Positions 26,051 through 34,612 of a DNA stretch of 58,032 nucleotides are shown piece after piece; positions within the stretch are counted from its first letter, which is position 1; each line of letters begins with the position of its first letter. A program made the position numbers and the translations under genes. This DNA is from Bacteroidota bacterium (GTDB lineage Bacteria; Bacteroidota; Bacteroidia; UKL13-3), in NCBI GenBank assembly GCA_030680835.1, contig JAUXUD010000071.1, positions 1-58,032 of the forward strand, given 5' to 3'. The notes under the pieces were generated by a model. The model did not search any database. It was not told the DNA's origin and saw only the letters and a list, made by a program, of their open reading frames with translations.

Positions 26051-26189
26051 GCAGATATAGTTTTAAATTTAATCTGCAATAAGGATTAAAATGAATTCGG
26101 CCATTTTATAAATTAATTCTTTTGGATATAAATAGCTAAATTCGTTCATATAATGATTGCTTTAAGCGTTTTATAAACAGATTATCCCT

Positions 26190-26579
26190 ATGGCCACTCA
26201 ACAAATTGAAATTATTTTAAGCAGGCAAATGGCCGATTGCTTATCCATTCCGGTTTTTATTGTTGATACCAAAGGGAATTTACTTTTCTATAATGAACCT
26301 GCCGAAGAATTGCTTGGACTCCGGTTTGAAGAAACCGGGTTTATGCCGGTTGAAGAGTGGTCGGTTATTTTTAAACCTCAGAACGAAAAAGGAGAATTAC
26401 TGCCACATGTTTCATTACCATTGGTTCAAACACTCATACATAAAATTCCTTCGCATGGCCAGTTTTGGGTGAATAACCTGAAGGGAGAAATGCATAAAAT
26501 TTCAGTAACTTCCTATCCCATTATCGGAAGGCCAAAAAGATTTATTGGAGCGGTTGCATTATTTTGGAAATCTGACTAA
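26190..26579 (+). CDS. Single PAS-domain protein
   Basis: This is a 129-residue soluble protein that is essentially one PAS domain (residues about 10-125): LSIPVFIVDTKGNLLFYNEPAEELLG, then FWVNNLKGEMHKISVTSYPI and IGAVALFWK. There is no output domain. It stops 2 bases before the metallo-beta-lactamase gene, so the two are very probably translated together and may form a sensor-enzyme pair. The ligand is unknown. It diverges from the iteron-controlled ATPase gene. Confidence 0.85.
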   Translation: MATQQIEIILSRQMADCLSIPVFIVDTKGNLLFYNEPAEELLGLRFEETGFMPVEEWSVIFKPQNEKGELLPHVSLPLVQTLIHKIPSHGQFWVNNLKGEMHKISVTSYPIIGRPKRFIGAVALFWKSD

Positions 26580-26581
26580 TC

Positions 26582-27415
26582 ATGAATATCAAGATATGGG
26601 GCTGCCGGGGTTCAATTCCATCGCCTGGCCCCGAAAAAAGTATTTATGGAAGCAATACCTCCTGTATTCAGGTAACAGACGGTAACAACTGTATCATTCT
26701 CGACGGCGGTTCGGGTATTCAACGTTTAAGTGAATCCCTGCCCAAAAATATTACACATATTGATCTGCTGCTAACACATCTGCATCTTGATCATATTATA
26801 GGTCTGGGATTTTTTCAACCTTTCTATAATCCAAAAATGACCATAAATATATGGGGTCCTGCAGCGGCTTATGTAAGTTTAAAACAACGCCTGCGCAGAT
26901 ATTTTTCACCGCCACTTTTCCCGATCCGGCTTAGTGAGTTGCCTTGTAAAGGCGAAATTTTCGAAATTCATAACAGTACATTCAGAATTGGTGATTTTAA
27001 AATAACATCCGAATACATTTGTCATCCCGGGCCTACCGTAGGTTATCGCCTGCAATTGGGGAAAGCTGTTTTTACCTATATTCCCGATCACGAACCTGCA
27101 CTCGGCTCTTCTGATTTCCCGCATAATCAAGAGTGGACAAGCGGGTTTAAGCTTGCACGGGGAGCTGATATTTTAATGCAGGATGCCCAGTATAAAAACG
27201 AAGATTATAAAAACCGGATTGGGTGGGGCCATAGTTCCATGGAAAATGCAATAGATTTTGGAGAATTGTCGGGTGTTAAGAAACTTCTGTTATTTCACCA
27301 TGATCCCATGCATACCGATGAACAATTGATGGAGCTATACAAAAAAAACACGCAAAACAGAAAGCTCAGCATTGAGGTTGAATTAGCTGAAGAAGGCAAA
27401 TCATACAATATATAG
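26582..27415 (+). CDS. Metallo-beta-lactamase-fold hydrolase
   Basis: This is a 277-residue MBL-fold enzyme with the two-metal signature LLTHLHLDHIIGLGFF (HxHxDH), then CHPGPTVGYRL, IPDHEP, MQDAQYKNEDYKNRIGWGHS and LLFHHDPMHTDEQ. It starts like RNase Z/phosphodiesterase-type members (MNIKIWGCRGSIPSPGPE), which include PhnP-like and cyclic-nucleotide phosphodiesterase-like enzymes. The substrate is not predictable. In an operon with the PAS gene just upstream, which suggests signal-dependent control of its activity. A bidirectional terminator follows at 27447. Confidence 0.87.
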   Translation: MNIKIWGCRGSIPSPGPEKSIYGSNTSCIQVTDGNNCIILDGGSGIQRLSESLPKNITHIDLLLTHLHLDHIIGLGFFQPFYNPKMTINIWGPAAAYVSLKQRLRRYFSPPLFPIRLSELPCKGEIFEIHNSTFRIGDFKITSEYICHPGPTVGYRLQLGKAVFTYIPDHEPALGSSDFPHNQEWTSGFKLARGADILMQDAQYKNEDYKNRIGWGHSSMENAIDFGELSGVKKLLLFHHDPMHTDEQLMELYKKNTQNRKLSIEVELAEEGKSYNI

Positions 27416-27446
27416 TAATGCTACAAGCATTTCTTGTTGAAAACAA

Positions 27447-27478
27447 AAAGCCGATATGAAATGAATCATATCGGCTTT
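27447..27478. terminator. Bidirectional intrinsic terminator
   Basis: A perfect 13-base stem, AAAGCCGATATGA (27447-27459) with its complement at 27466-27478, encloses a 6-base loop. It has A residues on the left and TTT on the right, so it can work in both directions. It sits between the convergent metallo-beta-lactamase and ahcY genes. Confidence 0.78.
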
Positions 27479-27493
27479 AATAAAATAATAATA

Positions 27494-28807
27494 TTAGTAT
27501 CTATACATATCCGACTTAAACGGACCGGTTTGTTTAACACCAATATAATCGGCTTGCTCCTGCGTTAACACGGTTAATTTTGCACCGATATGTGCCAAAT
27601 GCAAATTGGCAACTTTCTCATCTAAATGCTTGGGTAATACATAAACCTGGTTCTCATATTTATCGCTACTGGTCCACAATTCTATCTGAGCCAAAGTTTG
27701 GTTAGAGAATGAATTACTCATCACAAAACTTGGGTGCCCCATAGCACAACCCAGGTTTACCAAACGACCTTCGGCCAAGATGATAATTTCTTTTCCATCA
27801 ACATTGTATATATCAACCTGAGGTTTGATGGTTGCTTTTGTTGAACCATAGGTTTTGTTTAACCATGCCATATCAATTTCATTGTCGAAGTGACCGATAT
27901 TACAAACAATCGATTTATCACGCATAGCCATAAAATGGCGGTCGGTTATAATTTTATAGTTACCGGTGGCAGTTACAAAAATATTTGCACGGCCACAGGC
28001 TTCTTCCATGGTAACCACTTCAAATCCGTCCATTGCAGCCTGCAGGGCACAAATGGGGTCAATTTCGGTAACCAAAACGCGTGCACCCGCTCCACGTAAT
28101 GATTCTGCTGAACCTTTTCCAACATCACCATAACCGGCAACAACGGCAACTTTACCTGCCATCATAATATCGGTAGCTCTGCGTATGGCATCAACCAACG
28201 ACTCTTTGCAACCGTATTTGTTATCAAATTTAGATTTGGTAACCGAATCGTTTACATTGATAGCAGGCATAACCAAAGTGCCTTTTTTCATGCGCTCGTA
28301 TAAACGATGAACACCGGTAGTGGTTTCTTCGGATAATCCTTTGATACCTGCTGTTAGCTCGGGATAACGGTCGAAAACCATATTGGTTAAGTCACCGCCA
28401 TCATCCAATATCATGTTTAGGGGCTGGCCGCCCTCAAAAGCATGCAGGGTTTGTTCAATACACCAATCAAATTCCGTTTCATTCATGCCTTTCCAGGCAT
28501 AAACCGGAATACCGGCAGCAGCAATGGCAGCAGCGGCATGATCCTGGGTTGAAAATATATTACATGAACTCCAGGTAACTTCGGCACCCAGGTGTTTCAG
28601 GGTTTCAATTAATACAGCAGTTTGGATGGTCATATGTAAACAACCAGCTATACGTGCGCCTTTAAGTGGTTGTTGCGGGCCATATTCATTGCGGATTGAC
28701 ATTAAACCGGGCATTTCGGCCTCAGCTAAGCGAATTTCCTGGCGACCCCAGGCGGCAAGTGTGATGTCTTTTACTTTGTAAGGAAGTGCAGTTTTTGCGT
28801 CTGACAT
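27494..28807 (-). CDS. ahcY: S-adenosylhomocysteinase
   Basis: This enzyme splits S-adenosylhomocysteine to adenosine and homocysteine in the methyl cycle and uses tightly bound NAD. Its 437 residues match the usual length. Motifs include [23 protein letters not shown] near the N-terminus, [36 protein letters not shown] and the NAD-binding [21 protein letters not shown]. The conserved C-terminal region ends [10 protein letters not shown]. Monocistronic, with its own -7-like box upstream and a terminator shared with the convergent gene. Confidence 0.98.
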   Translation of the reverse strand: MSDAKTALPYKVKDITLAAWGRQEIRLAEAEMPGLMSIRNEYGPQQPLKGARIAGCLHMTIQTAVLIETLKHLGAEVTWSSCNIFSTQDHAAAAIAAAGIPVYAWKGMNETEFDWCIEQTLHAFEGGQPLNMILDDGGDLTNMVFDRYPELTAGIKGLSEETTTGVHRLYERMKKGTLVMPAINVNDSVTKSKFDNKYGCKESLVDAIRRATDIMMAGKVAVVAGYGDVGKGSAESLRGAGARVLVTEIDPICALQAAMDGFEVVTMEEACGRANIFVTATGNYKIITDRHFMAMRDKSIVCNIGHFDNEIDMAWLNKTYGSTKATIKPQVDIYNVDGKEIIILAEGRLVNLGCAMGHPSFVMSNSFSNQTLAQIELWTSSDKYENQVYVLPKHLDEKVANLHLAHIGAKLTVLTQEQADYIGVKQTGPFKSDMYRY

Positions 28808-28830
28808 AGTGTGTTATTAATAATTTGCTG

Positions 28831-28838
28831 CAAAATTA
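28831..28838 (-). promoter_or_regulatory. Possible -7 box for ahcY
   Basis: On the minus strand this reads TAATTTTG, an exact match to the Bacteroidota -7 consensus TAnnTTTG, 24 bases before the ahcY ATG. I do not find a well-spaced -33 TTG, so the call is tentative. Confidence 0.3.
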
Positions 28839-28977
28839 AGCCTAAGTACCTGATAATAAAAATAAAATTTGGGTAAACTTTTTTAAGCAATCATTGTTAA
28901 TCTGACAATTGTGCTGCATAACATATTTGGCTCAACATTTGAAAGTTGATGGTTTTATCCGAAATTCGCAGAAAAAA

Positions 28978-29064
28978 AATAGAAAATAGAAAGAAGTAAA
29001 TAGAAAATAGAAAATAACTTTTTACATCGTACATCGTAAATCGTACATCGTAACTCGTAACTCG
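28978..29064. repeat. Two adjacent heptanucleotide tandem-repeat arrays
   Basis: From 28978 to 29019 there are six 7-base units close to AATAGAA (units 3 and 6 are diverged). After TTT, positions 29023-29064 hold six more 7-base units: TACATCG, TACATCG, TAAATCG, TACATCG, TAACTCG, TAACTCG. The arrays fill most of the non-coding region between ahcY and the bacilliredoxin gene and end 19 bases before its ATG. Slippage could change the spacing of any promoter placed here. Confidence 0.8.
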
Positions 29065-29083
29065 TAAATTAAATAATAAATAT

Positions 29084-29503
29084 ATGCCATATCCAGAAAT
29101 GTTGGTTGCTCCCATGAGACAACAATTAGAAAATGTAGGTTTCAAATCGTTAATGAATGCCGCTGAGGTTGAGTCGTCGCTGCAAAACGCAAGCGGCACC
29201 CAGTTATTGGTGTTTAACTCCGTTTGTGGTTGTGCTGCCGGAACTGCGCGCCCGGGTGTAATTGCAGCCGTGAGCGGAACCAGCAAAAAACCATCAGAAT
29301 TATTAACCGTTTTTGCAGGTCAGGAGTCCGACGCGGTTGCCAAAGCCAGAGAGTTTACTTTGCCTTATCCGCCTTCATCACCTTCAATTGCCTTATTTAA
29401 AGATGGCAACCTGGTTCATTTTGTTGAACGCCATAACATAGAAGGCCGCAGTGCAGAAATGATTGCGGAGAATTTGAAAGCGGCTTTTGAAGAATTCTGT
29501 TAG
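29084..29503 (+). CDS. BrxA/BrxB family bacilliredoxin
   Basis: This is a 139-residue thioredoxin-like protein of the YphP/YqiW (bacilliredoxin) family, thought to remove bacillithiol from S-bacillithiolated proteins. The N-terminus MPYPEMLVAPMRQQLENVGFK and the active-site segment VFNSVCGCAAGTARPG (C-G-C) are characteristic, as is LPYPPSSPSIALF, which contains the cis-Pro region. Its presence suggests that this organism uses bacillithiol. The start is fixed by MPYPE, which is conserved in the family. The upstream region is taken up by heptamer repeats. Confidence 0.93.
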   Translation: MPYPEMLVAPMRQQLENVGFKSLMNAAEVESSLQNASGTQLLVFNSVCGCAAGTARPGVIAAVSGTSKKPSELLTVFAGQESDAVAKAREFTLPYPPSSPSIALFKDGNLVHFVERHNIEGRSAEMIAENLKAAFEEFC

Positions 29504-29512
29504 CAAATCCCT

Positions 29513-30907
29513 TCAAGGTTCAACCCCTTCCAAACTGATTGCTTCATCACCTTTTTGATAGGGCACATAGGTTACAATGAATTGAAACATTTCATCGGTG
29601 GTTCGCATGCTGCCATTTTTTTCCATGATGAGCCGGGGAGGATTAAATGGATTGTTTGGATTTCCGGCTGTGTTATCATAAACACCTTCAACGTAAATAA
29701 TGCTTCCTCTGGGAATTTTTAGCAGTGTTTTTGGCTGATAAAAATATTGCCATCTAAAATCCCAGCGGGGTATGCGAATGAGCCTGATGGTATCTCCGCT
29801 GGGTTTAATGGCGTAAGCCCAATAGCTTTTACCAATTAAGTGCATATGAGGTACCATACTGATTACAGAAATATCCTGTGGTACAGTAAACTGAATGTGA
29901 AAGGTCTTTATTTCATTTGCAGGTACAATCAGTTTGGGCTCAACCTGAGCAATACCCAATGTACCTATCTGAAATTCTGAAACCGGCCTTTTGGGTGGTA
30001 TTGCACTATAATAAATTTTAAAATACGATGAATCCAATGCCTCATAAGGTGATGGTCCAAAATGTAAATCGTTTAAATAAAATGCGCCTTTGCGGGTTAT
30101 TTTATAACCGCCAATTTCCTTTGGGTAAAAACTAAATTGCGCACCGGGTAAATAATTGCATACGCTGGGTGTCATGGCTGGATAGCTGCCGTCATCCTGC
30201 ATCAGGTTAAGTTGCTGATGTAACTTCAAACTATTGCTTTGATCCTGGTTTACAAAATAATTTCCATCAAATAAATTTGCTTTATTATGTGCATCATATT
30301 GCAGTAAATGTGCATTCATATGATGAACCAGTCTTTTATTCCCTGGTACAAATTCAATGGCTCTTACAAAAGTATCGTTTGGAATTTCATAAGGAATTTT
30401 TACCACCAAAAATAAATCAACATTATTACCGGGTAGTTTAAAAGGTTTTGGAAGCTTAACTATTAAATCGGGTTTTCCCAGTCTCAGTTCCTTTTTCAAT
30501 TGTTCGGGGGGCATTAAATGCGCGGTATCTCCGGGTAATAAGCCATCTGCTACCCAACTTTTAATCAATTTAATTTCATCATCACTTAAAACCGTTTCAT
30601 TGGTAAAGTGGGTATAGTTTGCGTCGGCGGGCCAGGGAGGCATTATTTTATTTGATGTCACGTATTCTATTAATTTCGCTTTTCGTGCAACATCATTATA
30701 AGTAATCAGGTTAAACGGACCGGCTTCACCATCTATATGGCACATGCTGCAATTTTTGTGAATGATGGGTGCAATATGTTCTGCAAAAAGTACTTTTCCT
30801 GCTTCATTTTTTGTTGCTGTATTTTGAACACAACCTTGAACCATACACAAGATTAAGCAAAGCGTGAAAATGCATACATTGAATATTTTATTAAAGATAA
30901 ATTGCAT
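29513..30907 (-). CDS. Cytochrome c-copper monooxygenase-like lipoprotein
   Basis: This exported 464-residue protein starts at 30907 (MQFIFNKIFNVCIF) with a lipobox M-V-Q-G-C, so it is probably a lipoprotein. A c-type haem site C-S-M-C-H lies at 53-57 (HIAPIIHKNCSMCHIDGEAGPF), with MPPWP as likely distal-ligand region. The C-terminal two thirds match the ascorbate-dependent type II copper monooxygenase core: HHMNAHL (His195-His196) and LHFGP (His282) as the CuH site, HMHLIG (His354, His356) and DEMFQF (Met440) as the CuM site. I infer an electron-transfer-coupled copper oxidase or monooxygenase; the substrate is unknown. The redoxin gene ends 5 bases upstream of this start and is read first in the same operon. 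Confidence 0.8.
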   Translation of the reverse strand: MQFIFNKIFNVCIFTLCLILCMVQGCVQNTATKNEAGKVLFAEHIAPIIHKNCSMCHIDGEAGPFNLITYNDVARKAKLIEYVTSNKIMPPWPADANYTHFTNETVLSDDEIKLIKSWVADGLLPGDTAHLMPPEQLKKELRLGKPDLIVKLPKPFKLPGNNVDLFLVVKIPYEIPNDTFVRAIEFVPGNKRLVHHMNAHLLQYDAHNKANLFDGNYFVNQDQSNSLKLHQQLNLMQDDGSYPAMTPSVCNYLPGAQFSFYPKEIGGYKITRKGAFYLNDLHFGPSPYEALDSSYFKIYYSAIPPKRPVSEFQIGTLGIAQVEPKLIVPANEIKTFHIQFTVPQDISVISMVPHMHLIGKSYWAYAIKPSGDTIRLIRIPRWDFRWQYFYQPKTLLKIPRGSIIYVEGVYDNTAGNPNNPFNPPRLIMEKNGSMRTTDEMFQFIVTYVPYQKGDEAISLEGVEP

Positions 30908-30912
30908 ACTTA

Positions 30913-31467
30913 TTATTCGATAAAACAACCAACTGCTTTTGTTTTGCGGTATTTAATTTTCGCATTCATATCAACTGCTGCCAAAACATTTTCCAGATCA
31001 TGTTCTGTAATCACTTTTCTTTTCCGGCTTAATTCGTATGCCCAATTGTCAATACGGCCGCTATATATCAGGTTCTCGTTTTGATCCAATACAAATACTT
31101 CGGGAGTTATGCTTGCTTTTAACAAATGCACCATTTCCAGTTTAGGGTCAATATAAAATGAGATGCTTTGCAGTTTGTATTTAATGCGGAATAATAAAAT
31201 TTCATTCGCGTTGAAATCGGTACCGGGCACGATGGCAATAAAACGGATTCCCTTGTTTTGATATTTGGCGGCAAGCGACTTTATGTTTACCGAGTAGCTC
31301 TGACACAGCGGACATTCGGGCGATAAAAAATAAATTACGGTTGCTTTTAATTTTTTATCGCGCTCAATATAGCCGGGTTTCCCATCGAGTTTAGTAAGTA
31401 GTACTGAACCCATTTTGGGTTGAACCAAACCTTGAATTAATATAATTAACAAGAATAATATTTTCAT
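30913..31467 (-). CDS. Exported redoxin (AhpC/TSA-like, CPLC)
   Basis: This is a 184-residue thioredoxin-fold protein with a signal peptide (MKILFLLIILIQGLVQ). It has the redox pair C-P-L-C in VIYFLSPECPLCQSYSVNIKSLAAKYQ, then FIAIVPGTDFNANEI and the cis-Pro segment SITPEVFVLDQNENLIYSGRIDNWA. It is first in an operon with the cytochrome c/copper protein, a pairing that fits delivery of electrons to, or maturation of, that protein. Its start is 42 bases from that of the divergent esterase, leaving little room for two full promoters. Confidence 0.85.
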   Translation of the reverse strand: MKILFLLIILIQGLVQPKMGSVLLTKLDGKPGYIERDKKLKATVIYFLSPECPLCQSYSVNIKSLAAKYQNKGIRFIAIVPGTDFNANEILLFRIKYKLQSISFYIDPKLEMVHLLKASITPEVFVLDQNENLIYSGRIDNWAYELSRKRKVITEHDLENVLAAVDMNAKIKYRKTKAVGCFIE

Positions 31468-31509
31468 TTGTCACTCACGAAAATAAGAAGGATAAGTATA
31501 TGTTTGTAT

Positions 31510-32637
31510 ATGCGAAATTTAATGTGCATCATATTATTATTACTTGTTTGCAAAATACAAGCTCAGGAAGTGCAAAATAATAAATTACCATTGGATTCAT
31601 TTTCTACTGCTTTACCCAATGTAAAAATACTTAACGATAGTATATGGATTCCTCAATTAAACCGATATAGATGCATTCGGGTTTATTTACCCAATGATTA
31701 TGAGAAAGCCATTACCAAACGATATCCTGTTATGTATATGATGGATGGACAGAACCTGTTTGACAAACAAACTTCCTTTGCCGGTGAATGGGGTATAGAT
31801 GAGACCATGAGCAAACTTGAAAAGAAAGGTGAACCGGGTTGTATTGTTGTGGGTATTGATCATGGGGGTGCAAAGCGGATTGATGAGTTATCACCATTTG
31901 TAAATACAAAATATGGTGGGGGGGAAGGCAAAACATTTGCATTATTTATAGTAAAAACCTTAAAGCCATTTATTGATTCTGTTTTTCGAACTTACCCGGA
32001 TCGCTTACATACTGCAATTGGTGGCAGTTCGCTGGGTGCAAATTTATCAATGTATGCAGCGGCTGCTTACCCGGATATTTTTAGCAAGGCAGCTTTGATT
32101 TCTCCAGCATTTTGGTTCAGCGATTCACTGTATGAATTTGTTAAGTTGGCTGCAGAATTTGATGAAAGCAGATTTTATTTTATTGCAGGATATAATGAAA
32201 GCAACACGATGGCTTCAGAGATAAAGAGCATGGATTCATTAATAGTAGTGAGAGGTTGTAAGCCTGATTTACATATTGCCCGAATCATTCACGATGGCGA
32301 ACATAAGGAATGGTTTTGGCAGCGGGAATTTGCAAATGCATATTTGTGGCTATTTATGGATATCAATTATCCCGGGCTGGAAACTTCTGTAAAGAGAATG
32401 CAGAAACATACTACAATAACTCCAAACCCGGCTTCTACTTTTTTTGAAATCAGGTGTTTCCCAATGAAATCTCTGCAGGTATTAAATGATCAAGGAATAA
32501 CCATTATTGAACAAGCTCTTAATGATGTTTACGTCAAAGTTGATGTTTCAAAACTTGAAAACGGAATTTATACCGTAGTAATAAATTTAAGTGCAGGCGG
32601 CAGCTTTACCAAAAAACTTGAGGTTGAACACCATTAA
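31510..32637 (+). CDS. T9SS-exported esterase (enterochelin esterase-like)
   Basis: This is a secreted esterase of 375 residues. The start at 31510 (MRNLMCIILLLLVCKIQAQ) gives a signal peptide; the frame is open from a TTG at 31468, but that adds a poor leader. The catalytic domain (about 40-290) is of the esterase D/Fes type: RYPVMYMMDGQNLFD, VVGIDHGG, nucleophile region GGSSLGANLSMYAAAAYP and a His in HDGEHKEWFW. The last 80 residues form a type A T9SS sorting domain: TITPNPASTFFEI, then VDVSKLENGIYTVVI and a Lys-containing final strand. Substrates could be siderophore esters or acylated sugars. It ends 1 base before the convergent accC stop. Confidence 0.87.
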   Translation: MRNLMCIILLLLVCKIQAQEVQNNKLPLDSFSTALPNVKILNDSIWIPQLNRYRCIRVYLPNDYEKAITKRYPVMYMMDGQNLFDKQTSFAGEWGIDETMSKLEKKGEPGCIVVGIDHGGAKRIDELSPFVNTKYGGGEGKTFALFIVKTLKPFIDSVFRTYPDRLHTAIGGSSLGANLSMYAAAAYPDIFSKAALISPAFWFSDSLYEFVKLAAEFDESRFYFIAGYNESNTMASEIKSMDSLIVVRGCKPDLHIARIIHDGEHKEWFWQREFANAYLWLFMDINYPGLETSVKRMQKHTTITPNPASTFFEIRCFPMKSLQVLNDQGITIIEQALNDVYVKVDVSKLENGIYTVVINLSAGGSFTKKLEVEHH

Positions 32638-32638
32638 T

Positions 32639-33985
32639 TTATTTATTAATATCAAAAGTATTCATAAAAGAAGTGGTGAAGTTTCCTTTCTTGAAATCTT
32701 CGTTTTGCATTAATTTAATTTGAAGGGGAATGGTGGTTTTTAAACCGGGTCCTTCTATAATAAATTCTCCCAACGCTCTTTCCATTTTAATGATTGCTTC
32801 CTCACGTGTTTGCGCGCTAACAATCATTTTTGCGATCATGCTGTCGTAATTGCTGGGTATGGTATAACCTGCATAGATATGCGTGTCAACTCTTACACCA
32901 TGTCCGCCCGGTTTGTGCAGGTATTCAATTTTACCCGGTGTTGGCCTGAAATTATTATAGGGATCTTCTGCGTTTATTCGCACTTCAATCGAATGACGCA
33001 AGGGAAGGTAATTTCTGCCGCTAATGGGAACACCGGCTGCTATTAGAATTTGTTCTTTAACCAGGTCGAAATTAATTACTTCTTCAGTTACGGGATGTTC
33101 AACCTGTATCCGTGTATTCATTTCCATAAAGTAGAAATTCCGGTGTTTGTCAACCAAAAATTCTATCGTTCCCAGTCCCTCATAACTTATAGCCGAGGCA
33201 CCTGCAATGGCTGCTGCACCCATACGTTCCCTGAGGTCATCTGTCATAAATGGAGAAGGACTTTCTTCAACCAGTTTCTGATGCCTGCGTTGTATGGAGC
33301 AATCGCGTTCCGACAAATGGCATACTTTGCCGTACTGATCTCCGGCTAACTGTATTTCTATATGGCGGGGATCTTCCACATATTTTTCCATATAAAGTCC
33401 GTCATTGCCAAATGCGGCTGCTGATTCCTGACGTGCACTGTCCCAGTTTTTCTCAAAGTCTTCCGATTTCCAAATTACACGCATGCCCCGTCCGCCACCC
33501 CCTGCAGTTGCTTTAATAATTACCGGGTATCCAATTTCTTCTGCCAATTGAATGCCTTCTTCAAAGCTGCTTAACAATCCATCAGAACCCGGAATTACAG
33601 GAACACCGGCTTTCTTCATGGTATCTTTTGCACTGGCTTTATCACCCATTGCATTAATCATTTCGGGACTGGCACCAATAAATTTGATGCCATGGTCGCG
33701 GCAAACCTGCGAGAATTTGGCATTCTCAGAAAGAAAACCATAACCCGGATGAATGGCATCGGCATTGGTAATTTCGGCTGCCGCCATAATATTGGGAATG
33801 CTTAAGTATGATTGTGCTGAGGGGGGCGGACCGATACAAACGGCTTCATCGGCAAAACGAACATGAAGGCTTTCTTTATCTGCAGTTGAGTATACGGCTA
33901 CCGTTTTGATACCCATTTCACGGGCAGTTCGAAAAATACGTAATGCGATTTCACCCCTGTTTGCAATGAGAATTTTTTTAAACAT
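32639..33985 (-). CDS. accC: Acetyl-CoA carboxylase, biotin carboxylase
   Basis: This enzyme carboxylates biotin on AccB with ATP and bicarbonate, the first half-reaction of acetyl-CoA carboxylase. All family marks are present in the 448 residues: [31 protein letters not shown]-grasp glycine loop [38 protein letters not shown] (substrate loop) and RINAEDP. It is the last gene of the DUF177-rpmF-plsX-fabH-accB-accC run, 64 bases after accB. Confidence 0.97.
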   Translation of the reverse strand: MFKKILIANRGEIALRIFRTAREMGIKTVAVYSTADKESLHVRFADEAVCIGPPPSAQSYLSIPNIMAAAEITNADAIHPGYGFLSENAKFSQVCRDHGIKFIGASPEMINAMGDKASAKDTMKKAGVPVIPGSDGLLSSFEEGIQLAEEIGYPVIIKATAGGGGRGMRVIWKSEDFEKNWDSARQESAAAFGNDGLYMEKYVEDPRHIEIQLAGDQYGKVCHLSERDCSIQRRHQKLVEESPSPFMTDDLRERMGAAAIAGASAISYEGLGTIEFLVDKHRNFYFMEMNTRIQVEHPVTEEVINFDLVKEQILIAAGVPISGRNYLPLRHSIEVRINAEDPYNNFRPTPGKIEYLHKPGGHGVRVDTHIYAGYTIPSNYDSMIAKMIVSAQTREEAIIKMERALGEFIIEGPGLKTTIPLQIKLMQNEDFKKGNFTTSFMNTFDINK

Positions 33986-34049
33986 GTTTCATCATTAAAT
34001 AATTATAAAAACTAACCTTTTGCGATAAAAGGTATCCGACAGGCTAAAT

Positions 34050-34535
34050 TTAAATCGGTTCAACCAGGAATAAGGGTTGATCGTATTCAATTGGAGATGC
34101 ATTTTCAACCAATATTTTTACAATCCGTCCCGAAACTTCCGATTCAATTTCATTAAATAATTTCATTGCTTCTACGATACATAAAACCTGGCCAGGCTTT
34201 ATTTCGTCACCTACCTGTACAAATGCAGGTTTATCCGGAGATTGTGACTTGTAGTACGTTCCAATCATTGGCGATTTTATGGTGATAAAATTACCGCTTA
34301 TGGAATCGGTTTTTACAGTTGGTGCTTCCAGTTTTTCAGTAACTATTGTTGCCGGAGCATGTGCATGTGACTCGAATGTATGATGTTGTGTTGACGGTGC
34401 CTGATGGTGCACAACGGTGGTTCTGCCTTCTGTTTTTTTAATGGATATTTTAAAATCGCCACGTTCAACTTCCACCTCTGTAACTCCTGCCTCAGAAACT
34501 AATTTGATTAGCTCTTTTATTTCTTTTAATTCCAT
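34050..34535 (-). CDS. accB: Biotin carboxyl carrier protein of acetyl-CoA carboxylase
   Basis: This is the 161-residue biotin carrier. An N-terminal helix (ELKEIKELIKLVSEAGVTEVEVERGDFKI) is followed by a His/Ala/Pro-rich linker (about 47-80). The biotinyl domain has SPMIGTYYKSQSPDKPAFVQVGDEI and the acceptor site C-I-V-E-A-M-K-L, whose Lys is biotinylated by BirA. Co-transcribed with accC. The Met in EAMK is kept, and the residue after the Lys is Leu rather than Met, as in many homologs. Confidence 0.97.
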   Translation of the reverse strand: MELKEIKELIKLVSEAGVTEVEVERGDFKISIKKTEGRTTVVHHQAPSTQHHTFESHAHAPATIVTEKLEAPTVKTDSISGNFITIKSPMIGTYYKSQSPDKPAFVQVGDEIKPGQVLCIVEAMKLFNEIESEVSGRIVKILVENASPIEYDQPLFLVEPI

Positions 34536-34612
34536 AATTTATTTTATAAGGAAAATCAAAATTATTCAAAAAAATGATATGCCAAAGGCATTTTGTCAAA
34601 TCCATCTCATAA

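Noticed and set aside
28808-29083. tRNA or small RNA gene in the ahcY-bacilliredoxin gap
   Set aside because: The region is A-rich and repeat-filled, with no cloverleaf or TpsiC-like GTTCGAATC segment.
31499-31506. TATGTTTG just before the esterase start as a promoter -7 box
   Set aside because: It is only 4 bases from the ATG and has no -33 TTG at a proper distance. It would give a leaderless message starting inside the gene.
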